A stretch of 64,000 nt of DNA from Catenovulum sediminis (GTDB taxonomy: Bacteria; Pseudomonadota; Gammaproteobacteria; Enterobacterales; Alteromonadaceae), in NCBI RefSeq assembly GCF_007289895.1, contig NZ_CP041660.1, forward strand, positions 496,001-560,000, written 5' to 3'. The notes under the pieces were generated by a model, which searched no databases, was not told where the DNA came from, and worked only from the letters and a program-made list of their open reading frames with translations. Position 1 is the first letter of the stretch; every line of letters begins with the position of its first letter. The position numbers were made by a program, and so were the translations under genes. Shown in pieces: positions 8,893-17,879 of this stretch.

Positions 8893-9164
8893 GCTACCCC
8901 CATTTTTTATCACTATGTGCCCTAGCGTCAGGTGTTATTTCCACTTGCTAACAACGATTAACATCTGCATTTTGGCTTGAATATCAGCACACTTAAATTA
9001 ACGTGTGATGTAAAGCGCAATTTAAAGTGTGATTGCTTAATGTTTAGTCAAATGAATCTATAAAAGCAAGTTTGTTGAGGGTTTATCAATCGCAAATTGC
9101 TGTTTTATTCTGCAAAAACAACTAAACTTATATTCAATTCCTGAACCCTTGGTACTGATAAACC
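8893..9164. other. Intergenic region with imperfect inverted repeat
   Basis: This is the divergent region between the M14 gene and the binding-protein gene. CACACTTAAATT at 8988-8999 and AATTTAAAGTGTG at 9019-9031 are inverted copies about 20 bp apart. They may be a dimer operator, but no matching site elsewhere was found. Nothing else was recognised. Confidence 0.25.
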
Positions 9165-9938
9165 ATGTTAAAAAACTGGCTTAAATTATTAGCCTATATT
9201 TTTATATTAATATGCAATGTGCCAAGCTACGCAGCGCCCGCCGAAAAAACGCTAGAACTCGCCTCCTGGCAAGGGCACCCGCTCACCTTATTGGGTTACA
9301 ATATCCTTTCTCAGGCTTATGCTGAGCTGGGTATCAAAATCAAAGTCAAATATTATCCTTCTCCTAGAGCCTTATATATGTCCAATTCCGGCCGCTTAGA
9401 TGGAGAGCTAGGGCGCGTTAAGCTAATACTGCAGCAATACCCCAATTTACAAATAGTGCCTGTTAAAATAGCTGATTTGGAGGTTATGTACATTACGTTA
9501 AAGGAGCTTAACTTTACTTATTCCTCTATCGAGCAGGTAAATAAGTTAAAAGTGGGACGGATCCGAGGCGGCAAGTACATTGAAAATTTAACACGACAGG
9601 CTGATGCCATTGAAACACAAAATACAAGACAGTTATTATTGTTACTAGAGCGAAAAAGAATCGATATCATTGCCCTTGACAGGTCAATGGGCGAAATTGC
9701 ACTAAGTCAATACCATTCAAACCGAATAACCAGTTACATAGACACTGAAAACCGAGTCCCGATTTATCATTTTTTACATAAAAAACAGGCTGACTTAATC
9801 CCGAAAATCAAAAGCGTTTTAGAAAAGATGACAGCTACAAAGCAAATCCAACGACTCACCACAGAATATTATGATTGCATAAGCTCTGGCAACCTAGTTG
9901 AGCCTGAACATAGTCAGGCTTCCTATTCTTGTCGCTAA
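9165..9938 (+). CDS. Periplasmic solute-binding protein, family 3-like
   Basis: Protein of 257 residues with a signal peptide (hydrophobic core LLAYIFILICNVP, likely cleavage after SYA near residue 23). The remainder resembles the amino-acid-type binding proteins (SBP_bac_3): ELASWQGHPLTLLGYNILSQAYAELG, then MSNSGRLDGELGR, typical of the stand-alone versions common in Alteromonadales and Vibrionales. No permease or ATPase is adjacent, so it may serve in sensing rather than transport. The C-terminus is cysteine-bearing (YDCISSG, SYSCR), which would allow a disulphide. The ligand is unknown. Confidence 0.7.
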   Translation: MLKNWLKLLAYIFILICNVPSYAAPAEKTLELASWQGHPLTLLGYNILSQAYAELGIKIKVKYYPSPRALYMSNSGRLDGELGRVKLILQQYPNLQIVPVKIADLEVMYITLKELNFTYSSIEQVNKLKVGRIRGGKYIENLTRQADAIETQNTRQLLLLLERKRIDIIALDRSMGEIALSQYHSNRITSYIDTENRVPIYHFLHKKQADLIPKIKSVLEKMTATKQIQRLTTEYYDCISSGNLVEPEHSQASYSCR

Positions 9939-9986
9939 TCGCTAACCCCTTACGGTAATGGTTCTTATGAGTAAATGAGTCAGTGT

Positions 9987-10607
9987 TTAACCGGTCGAAA
10001 CACTATAATATTGATGTAAGCCTGACATCACCGCATTCATTGCAACAGCCGATAGTATCAACCCCATAACACGGCTAATGACATTAGCACCAGTATCACC
10101 AATTACACTAGAAATGCGGTTAGCGGCCAACATTAATAATAAGGTGACAAGTAAAATTAATAAAATGATCCCCGTGGTTATGGTTTGGTCGAGTAAAGAA
10201 TATCTATGATTGTCAGTTAATAACACCGCCGCCATCATCGCGCCGGGTGAAGCAATCGACGGGATTGCTAGCGGAAAAACAGCAGCGTTGTCTGCTTTAT
10301 CAATCATGCCGACTTCTTGCTCTGGTTTACTGTCACCAAAAATCATTGTTAAAGCAAATAGAAATAACACAACCCCACCGGCAACTTGAAAAGCGGGTAA
10401 AGGGATATCCATTGCATCCAGTAAAATTTCGCCTAACACAACAAAAAAAATCAGTACCAAACTGGCTATAATAACGGCTTTAATCGCAATTTTGTTTTTT
10501 TCTGCTGTGGTTTTTATCGCAGCTGTTACACCAATAAAAACAGGGATAGTGCCTATTGGATCGATAACGGCCCAAAGTAAGACAAATTTATGAATGATAC
10601 TATCCAT
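9987..10607 (-). CDS. MarC/YhgN family integral membrane protein
   Basis: 206 residues with six hydrophobic segments, the normal size of the MarC (UPF0056) family. Typical features are the N-terminal LWAVIDPIGTIPVFIGVT, the central FPLAIPSIASPGAM and the C-terminal NVISRVMGLILSAVAMNAVMSG. The family is membrane-embedded and its function is not settled. The gene lies 19 bp downstream of the carboxylate-amine ligase gene and is probably co-transcribed with it. It converges on the binding-protein gene ending at 9938. A weak hairpin (GTGTTT at 9983-9988, AAACAC at 9998-10003) overlaps the stop. Confidence 0.88.
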   Translation of the reverse strand: MDSIIHKFVLLWAVIDPIGTIPVFIGVTAAIKTTAEKNKIAIKAVIIASLVLIFFVVLGEILLDAMDIPLPAFQVAGGVVLFLFALTMIFGDSKPEQEVGMIDKADNAAVFPLAIPSIASPGAMMAAVLLTDNHRYSLLDQTITTGIILLILLVTLLLMLAANRISSVIGDTGANVISRVMGLILSAVAMNAVMSGLHQYYSVSTG

Positions 10608-10626
10608 TGATTCCTCTAATTAGCAT

Positions 10627-12111
10627 TTATAAGCGGGCAGCCCAGGGCCGCTCCCATTGATGCACTACAATACCATTTTTACTTTGCTGCTGGTAAAGTT
10701 TAAGCATTTCTGCGCAGGCGTTATGCCTGTGGTGATTTTGCTCAAAATGATGCAATGCCGCTTTCTGCCAATTTGCACCGGTCAGTTTATCTTCAACACG
10801 TTGCTGAATAATATTCAGATAATGTTGAATCTCTTGCTGACAAACGCCCAATAAAGTTAAACCGGCCTGTGCTGTCTCTAAAGAGGCTAATACAACTTGT
10901 TGAATGGGCTGGTAAGTCACGTGGTAATGATCAATATCCGGCCAATAAATTGAAGCATCTAAACCATATTGCGCGGCTCGGTAAAAATTATTGTCGACAA
11001 TATCAAAAGGCATGATAGCTGCGTATGCTTCCATTTGCTGACTCAGCCCATAGGCTAATCCAATACTGTATGCTGCATTCGCTACCATATCTTCAACAGT
11101 GGGTCCTGCAGGCAGTGCTCTAAACTCAATTCTGACATGGCCTGTTCCTTGATTGCAGTAAACTGGCCTGTGCCAATTCCAAACTGTTCCCATATGCAAA
11201 TTTAGCTCAGCTAACTCTGGCAAACCTTCCGCTGGATGCTGAGGGTATAAATAAGGTAACAACACAGGGTACAAAGCGACCGCTTCTGCGTATAAACTCC
11301 AGGCACTTTGTTTTAGCCAGCCTAACCCTAAATTTACCCGCGCAGGTAGCTGACGCGCCAAACTGTCTCGCATGCGACAATCCAAAACTTGTTTTAATAA
11401 CGCAATACGTGTTTCATCCCAAACGATTTTGCCTAAAAACACTGGCGAGTTGCCGCACGCCGCCGTCACCAAAGATTGACTTAACATGGCCGCATTATAA
11501 ATAGGCACAAATGCCCCCGGAGGCACCATCATGTGCACCTGAAAAGATGTATTGGCGCCTTCAGCCGTGACATCTTCCACCTGCATGTGCACCTCTTCTT
11601 CACCATGAATATCAATTAAAAAAGGCGCACCACGATTTACTTTTAGCTGATCCACTAATATATGGTAGCGCTCTAGGTCCGTCATATTTTGTTTTAGCAG
11701 GTCACGAGGTCTGAGCGTCGGTAAAATGCCGATCGCCGTCGCGTGTGTGTTTAAGTTGGCACAACACTGGTTCAATTTATTAAGGCGGCTGTTTAATTGC
11801 TTTGCTAACTGGCTAAAGGCATTGAGCCCCAGCTCAACCGGCGGAACATTCAGTTCAATATTGTATTGATTTATTTCGTGTTGAAAAACCGCGTCTTTGA
11901 GCTTACTCAGCACGGCTTGATTACTTAACTGACAATGACCTGAATCATCTGTCAGATATAATTCCAATTCAGCTCCCAACTGCAAAGACGCTTGCCCAAA
12001 GCTAGGTTGCCCCATGATGTTTTTAAGTGCATCCAATTGTTCATGCAATCTTTGTTTAAATTGGACAAAATCAGCCTGACTAAAGCATTGCTTATCTATA
12101 TTTTGTCCCAT
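10627..12111 (-). CDS. Glutamate-cysteine ligase family (GCS2) carboxylate-amine ligase
   Basis: Protein of 494 residues. The ATP-grasp-like GCS2 fold is suggested by LGAELELYLTDD (Mg/ATP-binding glutamates near residues 47-53), the IELNVPPVEL stretch, SFQVHMMV and HVRIEFRALPAGPTVEDM. Family members condense an amino acid carboxylate with an amine. This clade is usually annotated as glutamate-cysteine ligase, but the sequence does not prove that glutathione synthesis is the role. The start ATG at 12111 is the first of the ORF; no strong ribosome site was noticed. A region of about 440 bp separates it from the divergent mannitol operon. Confidence 0.75.
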   Translation of the reverse strand: MGQNIDKQCFSQADFVQFKQRLHEQLDALKNIMGQPSFGQASLQLGAELELYLTDDSGHCQLSNQAVLSKLKDAVFQHEINQYNIELNVPPVELGLNAFSQLAKQLNSRLNKLNQCCANLNTHATAIGILPTLRPRDLLKQNMTDLERYHILVDQLKVNRGAPFLIDIHGEEEVHMQVEDVTAEGANTSFQVHMMVPPGAFVPIYNAAMLSQSLVTAACGNSPVFLGKIVWDETRIALLKQVLDCRMRDSLARQLPARVNLGLGWLKQSAWSLYAEAVALYPVLLPYLYPQHPAEGLPELAELNLHMGTVWNWHRPVYCNQGTGHVRIEFRALPAGPTVEDMVANAAYSIGLAYGLSQQMEAYAAIMPFDIVDNNFYRAAQYGLDASIYWPDIDHYHVTYQPIQQVVLASLETAQAGLTLLGVCQQEIQHYLNIIQQRVEDKLTGANWQKAALHHFEQNHHRHNACAEMLKLYQQQSKNGIVVHQWERPWAARL

Positions 12112-12552
12112 TGCTTACTCAACCTTGGTCTGCACGGATAGTTTAATATTTAGCCAAGGCTTGTCTGTTTTGCAAGTTTACGAGAGTGAGCTCGCCAATC
12201 AGTTTCACATTTCGTTGTATTTTATCCACCTGAACCTCGAAAAAACGAGCATTTGCTCATAACAAAACAAATAAATCACACCCAGAAAAATATTAAGAGA
12301 ATTAAAAAACCATATAAAACAATAATTTGACAAAATAGCCTTATCGATAAAACAAATAAAATGAGATAAAAACAGTCAATTAAACATTTATAACAATTTT
12401 TTTAATCATTATTTTCAATAACTTATTTGATTTTTTGGTTAAAAAAAGGATACGAAGCGCAAAAAACAAACATTAAAAATTGACAAAACAATAACAAATT
12501 GAGATTATGACCACATTAAGGGCATATGCCCACATCGAATTTAGAGGGCAGT
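12112..12552. other. Long AT-rich intergenic region upstream of the mannitol operon
   Basis: About 440 bp between divergent genes, very AT-rich from 12260 to 12500 with several A- and T-tracts. A small compact hairpin lies at 12236-12258 (overlapping CTCG-CGAG and GAGC-GCTC stems). I see no coding potential and no copy of the two operator motifs found elsewhere in the window. It presumably holds the mannitol operon promoter. Confidence 0.4.
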
Positions 12553-13260
12553 ATGAAAAAAGATATCCAATTAGTTATTTTTGATTGTGATGGTGTTGTC
12601 GTAGACAGCGAAATAATCAGTGCGCATGTTTTGGTTAACCAATTGCAAAAAATCGGTATCTCTATTGATAGTGCATATGTCATGCAGCATTTTTTAGGTT
12701 GTAATTTTGCAACGGTAAAAAAACACTTAGCCGAATATTTTCCAATCGCTTTGCCCACTCACTTTGAAGAAGTTTATCGCGAAGCTTTGTTGCTTGAGTT
12801 TGAACAACAACTCACAACGACACCCGGTTTTGCTGCAATGCTAGAAAAGCTAAATATACCTTACTGCATCGCAACCAGTAGCAGCCCGCAGCGCACCGCC
12901 AAAGCATTGAAATTAGTGGGCTTAGAGACACATTTTAGCGGCCGAGTTTTTACAGCCTCTGAAGTTAAAAATGGTAAACCGGCACCAGATTTATTTTTAC
13001 ATGCCGCCAAGCAAATGTCGGTTGAAGCGAGTCACTGCCTTGTACTGGAAGACAGCCCTGCAGGCATACAAGCGGGCTTAAGTGCCAATATGCAAGTTGT
13101 CAACTATCGCGGTGGTGCACACTTAAAAGCACAAAATTCACCGGCAGAACAGCCCCAAAAAGCAGATTTTACAATATTCAACTGGCCGCAGTTTGCTCAG
13201 TTGTGCGCGTCTTTATTTACAATCCAGGAGAAATCATATGGACACAATATCAGTATCTGA
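12553..13260 (+). CDS. HAD-superfamily sugar phosphatase (subfamily IA)
   Basis: Haloacid dehalogenase-like phosphatase of 235 residues. Motif I is FDCDGVVVDS (nucleophile D11, acid/base D13), motif II is ATSSS, motif III has the lysine in NGKPAPD, and motif IV is LEDSPAGIQAG. This is the beta-phosphoglucomutase/YieH-type branch. The start is set at the ATG at 12553, preceded by AGAGGGCAG; a longer in-frame start at 12526 has no such signal. It heads the mannitol gene set and may dephosphorylate a sugar or polyol phosphate, perhaps mannitol-1-phosphate. That substrate is inferred from the neighbours only. Confidence 0.83.
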   Translation: MKKDIQLVIFDCDGVVVDSEIISAHVLVNQLQKIGISIDSAYVMQHFLGCNFATVKKHLAEYFPIALPTHFEEVYREALLLEFEQQLTTTPGFAAMLEKLNIPYCIATSSSPQRTAKALKLVGLETHFSGRVFTASEVKNGKPAPDLFLHAAKQMSVEASHCLVLEDSPAGIQAGLSANMQVVNYRGGAHLKAQNSPAEQPQKADFTIFNWPQFAQLCASLFTIQEKSYGHNISI

Positions 13261-13369
13261 AATTAAGCTGAGCCTGTTCAGCGACCAATATAACTTAACG
13301 AATAAGTTACCGATTAAGTTAGCGAATAAGTTACCGAAAAAAGCCTGTGCTTCGGTTTTAGAGCGTTAA
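13238..13369 (+). CDS. Possible small ORF (43 residues) overlapping the phosphatase end
   Basis: An ATG follows a strong CAGGAG ribosome site and opens a 43-residue frame that overlaps the last 23 bases of the phosphatase gene in another frame. The product contains two NKLP repeats encoded by a 15-bp direct repeat (13299-13313 and 13323-13337). No family is recognised. It may be a leader or coupling ORF for the permease gene, or chance. Only the ribosome site and overlap support it. Confidence 0.3.
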   Translation: MDTISVSEIKLSLFSDQYNLTNKLPIKLANKLPKKACASVLER

Positions 13370-13427
13370 TTAAAGCAACTGTTACAAAGTTTGTAATAGT
13401 TAACAATCAATAAGGGTTGGAATTGAA

Positions 13428-15143
13428 ATGAGCATAAATCCAAATACTCAGCCACTGCACGAGGTAAATGAAGAACAGTTACCTGTTGCAAAACATAAAC
13501 TACATGGTTGGAAACACTTTGCCGGTTTGTATGCGGGTGAACACGTTGCGGCAACCGAGTTTGTCATTGGTGCAACTTTTGTAGCTTTAGGTGCATCGAC
13601 CATCGATATAATTATCGGTTTATTTATCGGTAATATTTTAGCAATGTGTTCTTGGTGGTTGTTAACCGCCCCGATTGCCGTTGAAACGCGATTAAGTTTA
13701 TACAATTATCTAAACAAAATTGCCGGCGATTCAATGACCAAGCTCTATAACTGGGCGAATGTGGTTATATTCGCGGTGATATCCGCCGCGATGATAACCG
13801 TCTCCTCCACCGCGGTCCGGTTTCTGTTTGATATCCCCGCCCAATTACAATGGTATCCAACCAATATGTGGTTTGTGGGTATTGTTCTGGCGGTCGGTTC
13901 AATTGTGGTATTGGTTGCCATGTTTGGTTTTTCAACCGTTGCTGATTTTTCAAAAATTTGCGCGCCTTGGTTGTTCGTTATCTTTATCTCGGGTTCGTTT
14001 GCACTCTTCCCTGCGCTATCTGAACACGTGTTAGGTTCGACACAAGTGAGTAGCTGGAGTGACTTTATAAAAATTGGCGATATGTCGGTGTGGACCGGGT
14101 TAAACAGTCAAGGTGAAGAAGGTATCGGACTACTTGAAGTGATCGGCTTTGCTTGGGCAGCTAACTCAATTACCCACTTTGGCTTGATTGATATGGCAAT
14201 CTTCCGTTTTGCCAAGAAAAAACGTTATGGCTTATTGTCTGGTGTGGGTATGTTCTTCGGCCATTATCTGGCGTGGATCTCTGCAGGTATCATGGGTGCC
14301 GGTGCAGCTGTTTTATTAAGCACAACTATCTCTCATTTAGATCCGGGTGATGTTGCCTATCAAGCTTTAGGTATTACCGGTTTTGTTATCATTATTATTG
14401 CTGGCTGGACAACCGCTAATGCGAACCTTTACCGGGCGGGTCTTGCTGCACAATCTATCTTTACTAAACATTCGCGTGAAAAGACGACTTGTATTGTGGG
14501 CTTAGTGACTGTCGTTATCGCTTGTTTCCCATTTGTATTTACCCAAATGCTACCGTTATTAACCTACGCTGGTTTATTAGTTGTACCCGTGGGTGGGATT
14601 GTATTTGCTGAACATGTGCTGTTTCCGAAAATTGGTTTAACCCGTTATTGGGCACGCTACCAAAAAATCAGTAAAAGTGTACCGGCAATTGCATCATGGG
14701 GTTTAGCACTGGCATTTGGCTTTGGTTTAAACGCATTAGACGTGATGTCATTCTATTACCTGTTTATCCCAACTTGGATATTTACCATTGTTGTTTACAC
14801 CTTACTAGCGAAAAAATACGGTGCAGACCGTCAATACCCAGAACAAGTGAAAGAAGATGAAGCTTTACAGGCAAAAATTGAGATACACCAAGCAAAGCAA
14901 GCCAACTCTGAAGCACCTTTTGTGGTAGATAATTCGAAATTTAGCAAATTACTCAATGGCTTATCAGTTATCTCGCTTGCGGTGATTAGTTATTACGCCT
15001 GTTTGGTGATGTTTTTCAGCCCGACGCTGGAAGCGTACACGCAAAACAAAGCATTGTTCGAGACTTTTTGTATCAGTGGCACCATCGTCTATTTTGTGAC
15101 GGCCTATTGGTCACTCAAGCGACAAAAAGCACTCAATAGCTAA
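13428..15143 (+). CDS. NCS1-family permease (purine-cytosine permease-like)
   Basis: Membrane transporter of 571 residues with about 12 transmembrane segments. The N-terminal part WKHFAGLYAGEHVAATEF and later TTANANLYRAGLAAQ are typical of nucleobase:cation symporter-1 proteins. It is longer than most cytosine permeases because of a hydrophilic insert around residues 465-505 followed by two more hydrophobic helices. An AAGGGTTGG ribosome site precedes the ATG. It lies directly before mannitol 2-dehydrogenase and fructokinase genes, so I infer that it imports a polyol or related compound rather than a nucleobase. The sequence alone does not prove that. Confidence 0.8.
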   Translation: MSINPNTQPLHEVNEEQLPVAKHKLHGWKHFAGLYAGEHVAATEFVIGATFVALGASTIDIIIGLFIGNILAMCSWWLLTAPIAVETRLSLYNYLNKIAGDSMTKLYNWANVVIFAVISAAMITVSSTAVRFLFDIPAQLQWYPTNMWFVGIVLAVGSIVVLVAMFGFSTVADFSKICAPWLFVIFISGSFALFPALSEHVLGSTQVSSWSDFIKIGDMSVWTGLNSQGEEGIGLLEVIGFAWAANSITHFGLIDMAIFRFAKKKRYGLLSGVGMFFGHYLAWISAGIMGAGAAVLLSTTISHLDPGDVAYQALGITGFVIIIIAGWTTANANLYRAGLAAQSIFTKHSREKTTCIVGLVTVVIACFPFVFTQMLPLLTYAGLLVVPVGGIVFAEHVLFPKIGLTRYWARYQKISKSVPAIASWGLALAFGFGLNALDVMSFYYLFIPTWIFTIVVYTLLAKKYGADRQYPEQVKEDEALQAKIEIHQAKQANSEAPFVVDNSKFSKLLNGLSVISLAVISYYACLVMFFSPTLEAYTQNKALFETFCISGTIVYFVTAYWSLKRQKALNS

Positions 15144-15164
15144 GTAAGCGAAACCTAATTATTT

Positions 15165-15182
15165 GCGAGGGTTCGCCCTCGC
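15165..15182 (+). terminator. GC-rich UUCG hairpin between permease and dehydrogenase
   Basis: GCGAGGG (15165-15171), loop TTCG, CCCTCGC (15176-15182). A 7-bp stem with a stable UUCG-type loop and no T-run after it. It is more likely an mRNA processing or stability element, or a weak attenuator, than a full terminator. Confidence 0.45.
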
Positions 15183-15227
15183 TAAACAGTATTAACGTTC
15201 AAAATATCCATCTGATAGGGCTTTAAA

Positions 15228-16766
15228 ATGAACAATATCAAACAATCTCACATCGAACTTCCGCGTTTAAAGCAAAATTTATTGCCGCAGTTACCGGCGG
15301 ATATCGATGTGCCAACATACGACCGAACGCAACTTAAAGCCGGTATTGTGCACATTGGTGTCGGTGGTTTCCATCGTGCACATCAGGCAGTGTATACCAA
15401 CGAGTTGTTAAAAATAGCGGGCAATGAACAATGGGGCATCTGTGGTGTGGGTTTGTTCGAAAACAATCGGGGACTGTCTGAAATTCTCGCAGCTCAAGAT
15501 TATTTATATACAGTGATTGTGCGACATCCTAATGGTGAAATAGAGCACAAAATTGTTGGTTCAATGATCGATTTTTTATTGGCCCCAGATGACAAACAAA
15601 AAGTCATTGATAAATTGGCGCATCCAGACACTAAAATTGTTTCACTAACCATTACCGAAGGGGGTTATAACATTAACCCGGCCACCGGCGAGTTTAACAG
15701 TCAGTCAGCTGATATTGTGCATGATATTAATCAACCGACAGATCCAAAAACAACCTTTGGCTTTTTAACGGCCGCGTTAAAACAGCGCAAAGAAGCGGGT
15801 TTACCTGCTTTTACAGTAATGTCTTGCGACAACATTCAGCACAATGGTGACATGACGAAAAAAATGTTGCTGGCCTTTATCGAGTTAACAGACAGTGAAT
15901 TAGCGACTTGGGTAAATGAACAGGTCTGTTTTCCGAACTCTATGGTCGATCGCATTACCCCACAAACGACAGCCGTTGAACTAAACCATGTTGAACAACA
16001 ATTAGGTTTTTCTGATCAGTGGCCAATTACTTGCGAACCGTTTACGCAGTGGGTGATTGAAGATAATTTTTCTCAAGGCTGCCCAAAATGGCAGCTTGCA
16101 GATGAAAAAACCGGTGCACAATTTGTCGATAACGTTGCGCCTTATGAAAAAATGAAACTTAGACTATTAAATGCCGGCCACTCTGTGCTTGGCATATTGG
16201 GCGCGGTAGAGGGTTTTTCAACCATTAATGAATGTGTTCAAGATCCGGTCTTTAAACAATTTTTACGTGTTTATCTGGATAAAGAAGCCACCCCGACATT
16301 AGACGAAGTTAAAGGCGTCGACTTAGAAGCCTACAAAAATGATTTAATTGAACGGTTTGCTAATCCAAACATAAAAGACAGTGTCAGCAGAATATGCTCA
16401 GAAAGCTCTGCTAAAATCCCTAAATTTATCTTAGAAACAGCAAGTCAAAATTTAGCCGCACAACGAGATGTTCGGTTAGCTGCGTTGTTGATTGCAGCTT
16501 GGTGCTGGTATAGCGACCGGCAGGTAGACCGCTATGGGCAAGCCATAAATATCCAAGATGAAATGCAAAAGTCGCTTCATCTAAATGCAGCTAAAACACC
16601 ACAAGACAACCTAGCGTTTATCCGCCAAGCTGACCTTTTTGGTGATTTAATTAACAATAAAGCCTTTGTTAATGCTTACATTAAAGCAGTGCACCATATT
16701 TACGCAACTGCCACTCAATCGGGTATCAAACCGATTATGCTTAACTACCTAACGGAAAAGGAGTAA
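15228..16766 (+). CDS. Mannitol 2-dehydrogenase
   Basis: Polyol-specific long-chain dehydrogenase of 512 residues; it oxidises D-mannitol to D-fructose with NAD+. The Rossmann start is HIGVGGFHRAHQAVY. The catalytic pattern Lys-x4-Asn-x2-His is K310, N315 and H318 within KMKLRLLNAGHS, matching the known Lys/Asn/His arrangement of Pseudomonas mannitol dehydrogenase. The C-terminal helical domain is complete. Fructuronate or tagaturonate reductases share the fold and cannot be fully excluded, but the fructokinase 4 bp downstream favours mannitol. The two genes are almost certainly one operon with the permease. Confidence 0.87.
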   Translation: MNNIKQSHIELPRLKQNLLPQLPADIDVPTYDRTQLKAGIVHIGVGGFHRAHQAVYTNELLKIAGNEQWGICGVGLFENNRGLSEILAAQDYLYTVIVRHPNGEIEHKIVGSMIDFLLAPDDKQKVIDKLAHPDTKIVSLTITEGGYNINPATGEFNSQSADIVHDINQPTDPKTTFGFLTAALKQRKEAGLPAFTVMSCDNIQHNGDMTKKMLLAFIELTDSELATWVNEQVCFPNSMVDRITPQTTAVELNHVEQQLGFSDQWPITCEPFTQWVIEDNFSQGCPKWQLADEKTGAQFVDNVAPYEKMKLRLLNAGHSVLGILGAVEGFSTINECVQDPVFKQFLRVYLDKEATPTLDEVKGVDLEAYKNDLIERFANPNIKDSVSRICSESSAKIPKFILETASQNLAAQRDVRLAALLIAAWCWYSDRQVDRYGQAINIQDEMQKSLHLNAAKTPQDNLAFIRQADLFGDLINNKAFVNAYIKAVHHIYATATQSGIKPIMLNYLTEKE

Positions 16767-16770
16767 TTCA

Positions 16771-17712
16771 ATGGCTGGCATTTTAACCAACAAACCTGCC
16801 AATCAAGTTAGCATTAGTTGCTTTGGTGAAGTTTTATGGGATTGTTTTGGCGAGGACAAACGCTTAGGTGGCGCACCACTGAATGTATGCTGGCGTTTAA
16901 ATGCATTAGGTTTAAACGCACAACTGATCAGTAGCGTCGGCCAAGACCCACTGGGTGAAGAAATTTTAAGCCTAATGAAGCAAAACAAAGTGGATACAAC
17001 TTTAGTTCACAGCCACGCGACCAAAAAAACCAGTGAAGTACAAGTAACATTAAGCAAAAGTGGCAGCGCAAGTTATACCATTTTTGAAGATTGTGCCTGG
17101 GATAATATTGAACTGAACAATACGATGAAACAGCAGGTTAAAGCAGCTGATTGTTTTGTTTTTGGGAGTTTGGTCGGCCGTGCAGATGTTTCCCGAGCAA
17201 CCTTAAATGCCTTACTTAAAGAAGCCAAATTTAAGATATTTGATGTTAATCTGCGTGCGCCCTACTACGATATCACGCGTGTTATTGAATGGATGGAACA
17301 AGCAGATTTTATTAAGCTCAACGACGACGAACTTTATCTAATAGCAAAACATATGGGTAGTCCGTATCACTCACTTGAACAGAATCTCGCATTTATTGCC
17401 CAACAAACGGATACGCACTTTCTTTGTGTGACTAAAGGTTGTCACGGCGCTGTTTTGCGTATTGGCGAGCAGCATTATTATAACTCTGGTTATCTGATTG
17501 ATGTGGTTGATACTGTAGGTGCCGGTGATGGTTTTCTGGGTTCATTAATTTATCAATTGTGTGTTCAATCCAACCCACAAACGGCAATAGATTTTGCTTG
17601 TGCGGTGGGCGCTTTAATTGCGCAACACAAAGGCGCAACGCCGACACTGAGTTTGCAAGAAATCCAGTTATTTGTCGACCCCACCCAATCCCCTGCAAAT
17701 AGCGAGCAGTGA
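16771..17712 (+). CDS. PfkB-family carbohydrate kinase, probable fructokinase
   Basis: Ribokinase-fold sugar kinase of 313 residues. The N-terminal signature is FGEVLWDCFGEDKRLGGAPLNV and the C-terminal signature DTVGAGDGFLGS holds the catalytic D253 in the GAGD anion hole. It would phosphorylate fructose to fructose-6-phosphate. It follows the dehydrogenase by 4 bp, so mannitol goes to fructose and then to fructose-6-phosphate. The same enzyme could take fructose released by the GH32 enzymes encoded later in the window, since no other fructokinase is visible here. Confidence 0.88.
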   Translation: MAGILTNKPANQVSISCFGEVLWDCFGEDKRLGGAPLNVCWRLNALGLNAQLISSVGQDPLGEEILSLMKQNKVDTTLVHSHATKKTSEVQVTLSKSGSASYTIFEDCAWDNIELNNTMKQQVKAADCFVFGSLVGRADVSRATLNALLKEAKFKIFDVNLRAPYYDITRVIEWMEQADFIKLNDDELYLIAKHMGSPYHSLEQNLAFIAQQTDTHFLCVTKGCHGAVLRIGEQHYYNSGYLIDVVDTVGAGDGFLGSLIYQLCVQSNPQTAIDFACAVGALIAQHKGATPTLSLQEIQLFVDPTQSPANSEQ

Positions 17713-17729
17713 GCATTGAACAGTGCGCA

Positions 17730-17752
17730 GTGAGCTGGCATAAGCCGCTCAC
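17730..17752 (+). terminator. Hairpin after the fructokinase gene
   Basis: GTGAGC-T-GGC, loop ATAA, GCC-GCTCAC forms a 9-bp stem with one bulge just after the operon end. No T-run follows. A factor-dependent or weak terminator is plausible. Confidence 0.4.
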
Positions 17753-17879
17753 CGTGCGTTAACATAAACATTTCAGTGCAAGTAAATTATTAAGACGATT
17801 GCATAAATTACTTGCACTCCCCTGCTTAATCACAATAATGTGACCCTTATTTTTAATATCAGCTAAATGTTGCACTGAG

